DNA of 64,000 nt. Origin: Flavobacterium sp. LC2016-12 (GTDB lineage: Bacteria > Bacteroidota > Bacteroidia > Flavobacteriales > Flavobacteriaceae). Each line of letters starts with the position of its first letter. Positions within the stretch are counted from its first letter, which is position 1. Shown here in pieces: positions 42,253 through 50,219 of the stretch. Where the stretch lies: the NCBI RefSeq assembly GCF_015351595.1, contig NZ_JADKPT010000001.1:186001-250000 (forward strand), in the 5' to 3' direction. The position numbers and the translations under genes are program-made. The notes beneath the pieces were generated by a model, which worked only from the letters and a program-made list of their open reading frames with translations, had not been told where the DNA came from and searched no databases.

Positions 42253-42930
42253 ATGCTTAAAAAATCTTTCAAATTTCTCGGCTGGACAATCCTCGGAATT
42301 ATTACTTTTCTCGTTTTATATTTAATCTCGATGTATCTGATTTCGAAAATTACGGTCAATGCAGATATTGCAAAAGTGGATGAAAAAGAAGCAATTCCGA
42401 TTTACATTCTTTCCAACGGTGTTCATACTGATATTGTAGTTCCGGTTGCAAATGAAATAAAAGATTGGCGAAAAGAAATACAATTCAGCCAGACACAGTC
42501 TAAAGATTCATTGGCAACATTAGTGGCTTTTGGATGGGGCGACAAGGGTTTTTATCTGCATACACCAGAATGGTCAGATCTTAAAGCCAGTACAGCTTTA
42601 AAAGCAATCTTTGGAGTAAGTTCATCAGCAATGCATACGTCATTCTACAAAGGACTTGCAGAAAACGAAAATTGCAAACGCATTTTTATTTCAAAAGAAA
42701 ACTATCAAAAGTTAGTTGAATATATTTCAGACAGTTTCAGCAATCCCACTAATCCGGAATGGATTAAAGGGTACAGTTACGGAAAAAAAGATGCTTTTTA
42801 CGAGGCAAAAGGAAGTTATACTTTATTTTATACTTGCAATACCTGGGCAAATAGCGCTTTAAAAGCTGCTAACCAGAAAGCAAGCTTGTGGACGGTTTAT
42901 GATAAAGGGATTTTTTGTCATTATCAATAA
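42253..42930 (+). CDS. TIGR02117/DUF2459 family membrane-anchored protein
   Basis: 225 residues. One N-terminal membrane helix (about 9-31) then a domain with the family's motifs ILSNGVHTDIVVPV, FGWGDKGFYLHTPEWSDL and YTLFYTCNTWANSALKAA. Cys and His in HTD, TCNTW and nearby suggest an NlpC/P60-like or related thiol fold, but this is inference. Families of this type occur mainly in Gram-negative envelopes. It starts an apparently collinear plus-strand series of envelope genes. Confidence 0.85.
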   Translation: MLKKSFKFLGWTILGIITFLVLYLISMYLISKITVNADIAKVDEKEAIPIYILSNGVHTDIVVPVANEIKDWRKEIQFSQTQSKDSLATLVAFGWGDKGFYLHTPEWSDLKASTALKAIFGVSSSAMHTSFYKGLAENENCKRIFISKENYQKLVEYISDSFSNPTNPEWIKGYSYGKKDAFYEAKGSYTLFYTCNTWANSALKAANQKASLWTVYDKGIFCHYQ

Positions 42931-42938
42931 GAACGGCT

Positions 42939-43649
42939 ATGAAAAAGATATTTATAATTCTGATTGTAATAATGATATCAAATTCCTGTAAAAAAGCAGA
43001 AGCAGCAGCCGAACCTTATGGAAGTTTTTCATTTTATTTTGAGAGCCCTCAGCCTATTAATGATTCTGAATTGAATATTTTTCCTTCTAAATTTAAAGGA
43101 TTGTATATGACTCAAGATTCTATTTTTTTAAGAATTGATGATGACAGAATTTTAAGGGAATGTTTTTATAAATTTAAGGTTCACAGAAAAAAAATGGATT
43201 CTTTAAAATCTGAATATAATCTTGTTGATGGAAAATTAATTACCAAGGACACTAAAGAGAAATTTGATATAAAAGTAGTCGGTGATTCTATAGAATTGTC
43301 TCAAAAAAATACGGACGTATTATATAGATTATCATATAATCAAAAGGCAAAACGTATTGACGGAAATTTGGTTATAAGTACAAGGGATTCTATTTTTTGG
43401 GAGACTGAAATAGTTTCATTAGAAAACAATGTTCTTACATTTAAGAGCATATATCAACCAGAAGACTTGCTGAAATTAGACTCTGTTACGGCCATAAAAG
43501 GGAAAATGTTAGATTCGCTTTCCTATTTGATGAAGCCAACAAGAAAAGAGTTCAAAAGTATATTAAAAATTAAAAACTTGGGCGTAGATCGCGAATATAC
43601 AAAAGTTTCAAAAATGAAAGTGAGTAAAAACAACATGGTAAAAATATAA
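42939..43649 (+). CDS. Lipoprotein, 236 residues, function unknown
   Basis: The start at 42939 gives the lipoprotein signal MKKIFIILIVIMISNSC (Cys17); the frame's earlier ATG lies inside the preceding gene. The rest is soluble and Lys/Asp-rich, with strands such as GSFSFYFESPQPI, GLYMTQDSIFLRID and LVISTRDSIFWETEIVSLEN. No known domain recognised. It begins 8 bases after the DUF2459 stop, so the two are cotranscribed. Confidence 0.72.
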   Translation: MKKIFIILIVIMISNSCKKAEAAAEPYGSFSFYFESPQPINDSELNIFPSKFKGLYMTQDSIFLRIDDDRILRECFYKFKVHRKKMDSLKSEYNLVDGKLITKDTKEKFDIKVVGDSIELSQKNTDVLYRLSYNQKAKRIDGNLVISTRDSIFWETEIVSLENNVLTFKSIYQPEDLLKLDSVTAIKGKMLDSLSYLMKPTRKEFKSILKIKNLGVDREYTKVSKMKVSKNNMVKI

Positions 43650-43692
43650 GATTTGCTCAAAAAGCAACAATTCAAAATTTTTGACTAATTCT

Positions 43693-43700
43693 TAAATTTG
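43693..43700 (+). promoter_or_regulatory. Candidate -7 box of the YihY-family gene
   Basis: TAAATTTG fits TAnnTTTG, 23 bases before the start codon, with GAGGG just after it. Confidence 0.4.
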
Positions 43701-43723
43701 AGGGAATATCAAAAATATAGTAA

Positions 43724-44683
43724 ATGAGAATTAAAAACATATTCGCCAAGTCTTGGTTTCTTCTAAAAAATACCTTTTTAGAATTTAACGATGATAATGC
43801 TATTAAGCTAAGTGCTGCATTGGCTTATTATACCATATTTGCGCTACCGCCTTTATTAATTATTATCATTACAATTTGTGGTTTCTTTTTTGGAGAAGAA
43901 GCTGTTACAGGGGAATTGTACGGGCAAATTAATGGCTTGGTAGGCAACGGCGCGGCGAGTCAGATTCAGGAGGCTATAAAAAATGTGCAATTATCAGGCG
44001 ATAATGTTTTTGCAACCGTCTTCGGAGTCGTTATGCTATTAATTGGTGCATCTGGAGTTTTTGCTGAAATACAAAGCTCTATAAATTTTATTTGGGGCTT
44101 ACGTGCAAAACCAGATAAAGGTGTTAAGAAGTTCATTCAAAACCGTTTAATGTCATTTTCTATGATTGCTTCGGTGGGATTTTTAATGCTGGTCAGTCTT
44201 TTTATAAGTACAACTTTAGACTTACTTAGTTCGCGTTTAAAAGTATATTTTCCGGAGAGTACGGTTTATTTGTTTTATGTGGTCAATATAGTTATTGTGT
44301 TAGCGAGTATAACAACTCTTTTTGCTATTATTTTTAGAACATTACCTGATGGAAAGATAAGATGGAAAGATGCTTTTATAGGTTCAGGAGTTACAGCTGT
44401 TCTTTTTATGATTGGTAAGTTTGCCATCGGTTTTTATTTAGGAAGCTCTACAGTTGCGTCAGTTTATGGGGCGGCAGGTTCTGTTATAATAATTCTGGTT
44501 TGGGTATATTATTCGGCAATAATTCTGTATTTTGGAGCAGAATTTACTAAAGTATATGCAAAATCTTATGGAGGTAAAATTTATCCAAATGAGTATTCTG
44601 TAGAAATTGCTAAAGAGATTTATGAAATCGACAAACCAAAAAAAGAACCAATAGAAGAAACATTACAAAAAGAGAAACCATGA
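43724..44683 (+). CDS. YihY/BrkB-family inner-membrane protein
   Basis: 319 residues with about six membrane helices. Family marks are KLSAALAYYTIFALPPLLIII (28-48), the loop VVMLLIGASGVFAEIQSSINFIWGLRAKP, RTLPDGKIRWKDAFIGSGVTAVLFMIGKFAIGFYLG and the final AAGSVIIILVWVYYSAIILYFGAEFTKVYA. The hydrophilic tail (KKEPIEETLQKEKP) overlaps the next gene. Once called ribonuclease BN by mistake, the family is a membrane protein of uncertain function. It overlaps the FMN-reductase gene by four bases (ATGA). Confidence 0.92.
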   Translation: MRIKNIFAKSWFLLKNTFLEFNDDNAIKLSAALAYYTIFALPPLLIIIITICGFFFGEEAVTGELYGQINGLVGNGAASQIQEAIKNVQLSGDNVFATVFGVVMLLIGASGVFAEIQSSINFIWGLRAKPDKGVKKFIQNRLMSFSMIASVGFLMLVSLFISTTLDLLSSRLKVYFPESTVYLFYVVNIVIVLASITTLFAIIFRTLPDGKIRWKDAFIGSGVTAVLFMIGKFAIGFYLGSSTVASVYGAAGSVIIILVWVYYSAIILYFGAEFTKVYAKSYGGKIYPNEYSVEIAKEIYEIDKPKKEPIEETLQKEKP

Positions 44684-45204
44684 AAATAATAGCCTTTGGA
44701 GGAAGTAATAGTACGCAGTCAATCAATAAACATTTAGCGACTTATGCAGCAAGTTTATTCGAAAATGCAGAAGTTGAAATTTTAGATTTAAATGATTTTG
44801 CGATGCCTTTATTCAGTGTTGATCTTGAAAAAGAAGTTGGGCAGCATGATCTTGCAAAAGCATTTCTGGCTAAACTGGGAAGTGCAGATATTTTAGTAGT
44901 TTCTCTGGCAGAGAATAACAATAACTATTCGGCAGCATTCAAAAATCTATTCGATTGGTGCTCCCGAATTGCGAAAGAAGTTTTCCAGCAAAAGCCTATG
45001 TTGTTATTAGCGACTTCACCGGGCTCAAGAGGAGGTGCTTCTGTTTTAGAAATCGGACGTAACGCTTTGCCACGATATGGTGCAGATATAAAAGCGACTT
45101 TTTCATTGCCTGCTTTTAATGCCAATTTTGATTTAAATCAAAATAAAATCACAAATGCTGAGTTAGATAAAGAACTCAGAAACCTTATTAAAGAATGTTT
45201 CTAA
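44680..45204 (+). CDS. NADPH-dependent FMN reductase-family flavoprotein
   Basis: 174 residues with flavodoxin-like fold. FMN-binding start AFGGSNSTQSINKHLA (4-19), then LVVSLAENNNNYSAAFKNLFDWCSR (positions ~72-97, the family's P-x-YN-like loop region) and the C-terminal LPRYGADIKATFSLPAF. Such enzymes reduce quinones, azo dyes or free flavin. The start overlaps the stop of the YihY gene, implying translational coupling. The transglutaminase-like gene follows 4 bases after its stop. Confidence 0.88.
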   Translation: MKIIAFGGSNSTQSINKHLATYAASLFENAEVEILDLNDFAMPLFSVDLEKEVGQHDLAKAFLAKLGSADILVVSLAENNNNYSAAFKNLFDWCSRIAKEVFQQKPMLLLATSPGSRGGASVLEIGRNALPRYGADIKATFSLPAFNANFDLNQNKITNAELDKELRNLIKECF

Positions 45205-45208
45205 TCCC

Positions 45209-46189
45209 ATGAAAATAAAAAAGATTTTTTTTCTGTTCCTTTTTTTGAGTGTATTTTTCCTCCAGTATTCTCACGCGCAAAAATATAGCGCTGTGGATAA
45301 GGCTGTTTTAAAGTATCCAAAAAGTTTTGATTCCACCGAAGAACTAGCGCAGAGAATCGATAAAGATTTTAATTCAGATTATGACAAAGCGAGGGCTATT
45401 TACAGTTGGATAGCCTTCAATATTAAATATGATTTTAATGCTTATCTTAATCCTCCAAGAACACAAAGCTTTTCTTATCGCAATGAGGCTGAAAAGCAGA
45501 GAAAAATACAAGAATTGAATGATAATATGCTTCAAAAAACATTCAAATCTCAGAAAGCTGTTTGCGAAGGATTCACACTTTTATACCAGCATTTGGCAGC
45601 CTTAGTTGGAATAAAATCCGAAATTATTCGTGGCGATTCCAAAATCAGACTCGCAGACATTGGTCGAAAAAATACCACCTCAAATCATGCCTGGAATACC
45701 GTTTTAATTGATGGGAAATGGCGTTTGGTTGACGTTACCTGGGGGCAGGGTTATTATGATAATTCTAAAGGCAGAATGGTAAAAGATTTTGAATCTGCCT
45801 ATTTCGATACGGAACCAGATTACTTTTTTGCAAAACATTACCCGGATTCTGGCTCTTATTTAGGCCATAGATTAAGTAAAGATGATTTTCTGGACGGACC
45901 TTTAATTTATAATAAAACAATAGCCGGAGATAATAAAATTATTGCTCCTGAAACTGGAATTATTGAAGTTAATAAAGGGCATAAAATCACATTTCAGATA
46001 AAAAATATTTCAAAATCTAGTCAGTTTTTTTATTTGAACAAAAGAAATCAGGCTGTTAGAGTTGTGAATGCAAAAGAAAAAAGAGGAGGTTTGGAATTTC
46101 AAATTACGTTTGACAATACGATAGGAGATTATATCACATTTTTTCTGGATACCAATAGTATTGCTTCTTTTAAAGTAGTTTCGAAATAG
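45209..46189 (+). CDS. Exported transglutaminase-like protease-fold protein
   Basis: 326 residues with a signal peptide (to about 23, YSHAQ). The papain-like transglutaminase core has Cys119 (KAVCEGFTLLYQHLA), His160 (NHAWNTVLIDGKW) and Asp175 (LVDVTWGQG), an intact triad. A ~100-residue beta domain follows. It is probably a periplasmic peptidase or cross-linking enzyme. It is the fifth gene of the collinear envelope run that begins at 42253, 4 bases after the flavoprotein gene. Confidence 0.9.
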   Translation: MKIKKIFFLFLFLSVFFLQYSHAQKYSAVDKAVLKYPKSFDSTEELAQRIDKDFNSDYDKARAIYSWIAFNIKYDFNAYLNPPRTQSFSYRNEAEKQRKIQELNDNMLQKTFKSQKAVCEGFTLLYQHLAALVGIKSEIIRGDSKIRLADIGRKNTTSNHAWNTVLIDGKWRLVDVTWGQGYYDNSKGRMVKDFESAYFDTEPDYFFAKHYPDSGSYLGHRLSKDDFLDGPLIYNKTIAGDNKIIAPETGIIEVNKGHKITFQIKNISKSSQFFYLNKRNQAVRVVNAKEKRGGLEFQITFDNTIGDYITFFLDTNSIASFKVVSK

Positions 46190-46261
46190 ATCGTCTTCAC
46201 ATCTTTGCTTAGACAATTTTATTATTTTGTGAAATTGGCGTATATTAGCATTCACTGAAAA

Positions 46262-47458
46262 ATGAAAGAGAACTGGCTTATGGAAACAACTTTTTTGAAA
46301 TCAATCTTAGATAATGATTTCTATAAATTTACGATGCAGCATGCTGTAATCAGGCTTTTTCCTAAGGCAAAGGTTCGTTATGGTTTCATTAATCGTGGTA
46401 AACACATTTTTCCAGCTGGTTTTTCAGATTTACTTCGGAAATCGGTAGATGCAATGGCCGATTTACGATTAACAAAAGACGAAAAACATTATTTATCACA
46501 TCATTGTCCTTACCTTGATCCTACTTATTTAGATTTTTTGCAAGGATATAGTTATGATCCGTCTGAGGTTCATATTTCTCAGGAAGGTTCTGAAATAAAA
46601 GTTATAATTGAGGGTTTTTGGTACCGTACTATTTTATGGGAAGTGCCTTTAATGGCTTTAATATCTGAACTTTTTTACAAATCAAATCATTTAATTCGTT
46701 TAAATGATGAAGCAGTAAAAGAACTGACGAAAAACAAAATTGACAATTATAATAAAATTGGAGTTTCTATTTTAGAATTTGGCACAAGACGCCGCCATTC
46801 TTATGATGTTCATGTTTTGGTGAACGAAACTTTAAATACATACGGTTCTCAAAGTTTTATTGGTACAAGCAATGTACATTTTGCCATGGTCAATAATAAA
46901 AGACCTTTAGGTACCCATGCACACGAATGGTTTATGTTTCATGCTGCACAATATGGTTTTAAGATGGCAAATTTAATGAGCCTGGAACATTGGACGCAAG
47001 TATACGGCGGCGACCTCGGAATTGCCTTAACTGATACTTATACTACTGAAGTTTTCTTCAATCAATTTGATAAAAAATATTCTAAACTTTTTGACGGCGT
47101 GCGACATGATAGCGGCGATCCGATTGAATTTGCCCAAAAAGTGATTATGCACTATACAAAAATGGGAATAGATCCAAAATCTAAGATTATTGTTTTTTCG
47201 GATTCTCTTAATTTTGAGAAAGTAAAAACGATAGCTGATTTCTGTAAAGACAAAATTAAAATGTCCTTCGGCATCGGAACCAATTTTACTAATGACGTTG
47301 GGCTTCCTTCTATGAATATGGTTATTAAATTAACCGATACAAAACCCGATAATACACATTGGCAAGGCGTTGTAAAACTCTCTGACGAAAAAAATAAAAA
47401 TACGGGAACGCCCGAAATGATTGCTTTGGCAAAAGAAGTACTCGGAATCAAGTCGTAA
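46262..47458 (+). CDS. pncB: Nicotinate phosphoribosyltransferase
   Basis: 398 residues. It joins nicotinate and PRPP to form nicotinate mononucleotide in NAD salvage. Hallmarks are SILDNDFYKFTMQHAV near the N-terminus, EFGTRRRHSYDVH near 173-185, the phospho-His region GTSNVHFAMVN, RHDSGDPIEFAQKV near 281 and FGIGTNFTND near 339. Full length. An alternative start at 46280 (METTFLKSI) would match homologues equally well; the upstream ATG is kept for its AAAAATGAAA context. Confidence 0.95.
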   Translation: MKENWLMETTFLKSILDNDFYKFTMQHAVIRLFPKAKVRYGFINRGKHIFPAGFSDLLRKSVDAMADLRLTKDEKHYLSHHCPYLDPTYLDFLQGYSYDPSEVHISQEGSEIKVIIEGFWYRTILWEVPLMALISELFYKSNHLIRLNDEAVKELTKNKIDNYNKIGVSILEFGTRRRHSYDVHVLVNETLNTYGSQSFIGTSNVHFAMVNNKRPLGTHAHEWFMFHAAQYGFKMANLMSLEHWTQVYGGDLGIALTDTYTTEVFFNQFDKKYSKLFDGVRHDSGDPIEFAQKVIMHYTKMGIDPKSKIIVFSDSLNFEKVKTIADFCKDKIKMSFGIGTNFTNDVGLPSMNMVIKLTDTKPDNTHWQGVVKLSDEKNKNTGTPEMIALAKEVLGIKS

Positions 47459-47616
47459 TTTTTTGTTTTAAAACTGATTTTTTCTACTTTTAAAGCTTGT
47501 ATTTTTTTAAAATCAATTTAAATAGAATTAAAAGCTGTTATTATTCATAACAAAAAAAAAATACGCTTTTATTTTTTGTGTAGAAATGGTACATTAGCCA
47601 AAAATCCAATTCATTT

Positions 47617-49491
47617 ATGCTAGAGCAAAATCAATATAACGAAGATAATATCCGATCACTCGATTGGAAGGAGCATATTCGTATGCGTCCTGGAATGTAC
47701 ATCGGGAAATTGGGAGATGGATCTTCGCCGGATGACGGTATTTATATTCTTTTAAAAGAGGTTTTAGACAACTGTATCGATGAGTTCGTAATGGGCTCGG
47801 GAAAAACTATTGAAGTGACTATCAAAGACAAAACGGTTTCGGTTCGTGATTACGGACGTGGAATTCCGTTAGGAAAAGTAGTTGATGTAGTTTCGAAAAT
47901 GAACACCGGTGGAAAGTACGATTCTAAGGCTTTCCAGAAATCAGTTGGTTTGAACGGTGTCGGAACAAAGGCGGTAAATGCTTTGTCCAATTATTTTCGT
48001 GTAGAATCAGTTCGTGATGATAAACAAAAAGCAGCTGAATTTTCAGGTGGAAATCTGGTTTTAGAAGAAGATGTAATCGAAACAACAAAGCGAAAAGGAA
48101 CAAAAGTAACTTTTACGCCAGACGAAACGATCTTCAAAAACTACAAATTCCGTATGGAATATGTAATTAAAATGGTTAAAAACTATTGCTACCTAAACAA
48201 TGGTTTGACGATTATTTTTAATGGAGAAAAATATATTTCTGAGAATGGTCTTCGTGATTTATTAGAAGAAACCATCAGTGAAGAAGATTTAGAATATCCA
48301 ATCATTCACTTGAAAGATCATGATATTGAAATCGCTCTAACGCACAGTAAAACACAGTATAGTGAAGAATATCACTCTTTTGTAAATGGTCAGAATACAA
48401 CACAAGGAGGAACTCACTTAGCCGCTTACAGAGAAGCACTTGTAAAAACTATTCGTGAGTTTTACAATAAAAACTTTGAAGCATCTGATGTTCGTAAATC
48501 GATTGTGAGTGCGATTAGTATAAAAGTGATGGAACCTGTTTTCGAATCTCAAACGAAAACCAAATTAGGTTCTACAGATATGGGTTCTGATGATGGGACA
48601 CCAGCAGTTTCAGTTCGTACTTTTGTAAATGATTTTGTGAAGAACAAACTAGATAATTATTTACATAAAAATCCGCAGACTGCAGAAGCTTTATTGCGTA
48701 AAATTCTACAGGCCGAAAGAGAGCGTAAAGAGTTATCAGGAATTAGAAAACTCGCAACAGATCGTGCTAAAAAAGCGAATCTTCACAATAAAAAATTGAG
48801 AGATTGTCGTGCACATCTTCCGGATACTAAGAATCCCAGAAACTTAGAAAGTACCCTTTTTATTACCGAGGGAGATTCGGCTTCCGGATCGATTACAAAG
48901 TCGCGTGACGTAAATACACAAGCCGTGTTCAGTTTGCGCGGTAAGCCTTTGAATTCCTACGGAATGACGAAGAAAATCGTGTATGAAAACGAAGAATTCA
49001 ATTTATTGCAAGCTGCATTAGATATAGAAGATGGTTTAGAGAAATTAAGATATAACAACATTGTAATTGCAACCGATGCCGATGTCGATGGTATGCACAT
49101 TCGTCTATTGTTGATTACATTTTTTCTTCAATTTTTCCCAGAATTAATAAAAGAAGGGCATTTGTATATTTTACAAACGCCACTTTTCAGGGTTCGAAAT
49201 AAAAAAGAAACCATTTACTGTTATTCTGAAGAAGAAAGAAAAGATGCAATCGAAAAACTAAAACCAAAACCTGAAATTACCCGATTTAAAGGTTTGGGAG
49301 AGATTTCGCCAGATGAGTTCAAGAATTTCATTGGAGAAACCATTAGATTAGACCCAATTATGATGGATAAAAACACTTCAATTGAGCAGCTTTTGTCTTT
49401 TTATATGGGAAAAAACACTCCGGACAGACAAGAGTTTATTATCAAGAATTTGAAGGTGGAGCTGGATGCAGTTGAAGATGTTGCTATTTAA
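47617..49491 (+). CDS. parE: DNA topoisomerase IV subunit B
   Basis: 624 residues. GHKL ATPase domain with [13 protein letters not shown] (43-55), DYGRGIPLG and [15 protein letters not shown]. The transducer domain follows, and then the TOPRIM site with [11 protein letters not shown] and DADVDGMHI. It decatenates replicated chromosomes with ParC, encoded 728 bases downstream. The EGDSASG Glu and DxD metal residues are present. Normal length for Bacteroidota ParE. It is distinguished from GyrB by its short C-terminus without the GyrB insert and by the nearby ParC gene. Confidence 0.94.
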   Translation: MLEQNQYNEDNIRSLDWKEHIRMRPGMYIGKLGDGSSPDDGIYILLKEVLDNCIDEFVMGSGKTIEVTIKDKTVSVRDYGRGIPLGKVVDVVSKMNTGGKYDSKAFQKSVGLNGVGTKAVNALSNYFRVESVRDDKQKAAEFSGGNLVLEEDVIETTKRKGTKVTFTPDETIFKNYKFRMEYVIKMVKNYCYLNNGLTIIFNGEKYISENGLRDLLEETISEEDLEYPIIHLKDHDIEIALTHSKTQYSEEYHSFVNGQNTTQGGTHLAAYREALVKTIREFYNKNFEASDVRKSIVSAISIKVMEPVFESQTKTKLGSTDMGSDDGTPAVSVRTFVNDFVKNKLDNYLHKNPQTAEALLRKILQAERERKELSGIRKLATDRAKKANLHNKKLRDCRAHLPDTKNPRNLESTLFITEGDSASGSITKSRDVNTQAVFSLRGKPLNSYGMTKKIVYENEEFNLLQAALDIEDGLEKLRYNNIVIATDADVDGMHIRLLLITFFLQFFPELIKEGHLYILQTPLFRVRNKKETIYCYSEEERKDAIEKLKPKPEITRFKGLGEISPDEFKNFIGETIRLDPIMMDKNTSIEQLLSFYMGKNTPDRQEFIIKNLKVELDAVEDVAI

Positions 49492-49502
49492 AAAATAACA
49501 TT

Positions 49503-49534
49503 AAAAAAACCGCATCCTCTGATTGCGGTTTTTG
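49503..49534 (+). terminator. parE terminator
   Basis: AACCGCA (49508-49514) and TGCGGTT (49525-49531) form a 7-bp stem with flanking A and T runs. Confidence 0.8.
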
Positions 49535-49571
49535 AAATTTATGCTTTTATAATTAGAAATTGAATAACTAT

Positions 49572-50171
49572 ATGAAGAGAATACTGTTTTTGATCATAAT
49601 GTTAGGTTTAATTTCGTGTAATAAGAATAAAGATTCTGAGGGAAATGTTGAAGTTGACCAAATAATAGATTATTCGGATAATATTGATTTCGAGCTTGAA
49701 CAAATTCAAAAGATAGAAATATTTTCTTATCCAGACAGATTATCATGGGATACACTGAGGCATAGGGAAGAAATTATTAGAAACAATAAAATTGATTTTG
49801 ATACTTCAATGATTAATGAAAAAATAACATTATTGAAGAAACCAAAAATCAAAGAATTATTTGATTTGATAAAAAATCATTGTAAAATTGAAGGGGATGT
49901 TGCTCCTTACTCTACATGCTATATGCCTAGAAATTTGATGCTTTTTTATAATAACAAAAATGAAATAATTGCTCATATTGAACTTTGTTTTACGTGTGGA
50001 ACCTCAAGTAGTTCTAATAACTTAAAAGAAAATTGGGATTATTGTAAAGATGATTTAAAAGTTTTTTTGAAAAAAGAAGGAATCAAATATTTTGTTGATA
50101 CCGAAGAATTGGAGAAAAAAGAAATATTATTTTTAGATAGCTTAAAAGCAAAGAAGAAAATAGTTGACTAA
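49572..50171 (+). CDS. Lipoprotein, 199 residues, between parE and parC
   Basis: Start at ATG 49572 gives signal MKRILFLIIMLGLISC (Cys16); a TTG four codons upstream is less likely. The mature protein is acidic and Lys/Glu-rich. It has YSDNIDFELEQIQKIEIFSYPDRLSWDTLR and two short Cys pairs, CKIEGDVAPYSTC and CFTC, that might bind metal or form disulfides. No known domain. A terminator separates it from parE and 48 bases from parC. Its presence between two topoisomerase subunit genes is odd. Confidence 0.72.
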   Translation: MKRILFLIIMLGLISCNKNKDSEGNVEVDQIIDYSDNIDFELEQIQKIEIFSYPDRLSWDTLRHREEIIRNNKIDFDTSMINEKITLLKKPKIKELFDLIKNHCKIEGDVAPYSTCYMPRNLMLFYNNKNEIIAHIELCFTCGTSSSSNNLKENWDYCKDDLKVFLKKEGIKYFVDTEELEKKEILFLDSLKAKKKIVD

Positions 50172-50219
50172 ATAATATAAAGTTATACATATAAATACTG
50201 AAATAATTCAGCATATAAA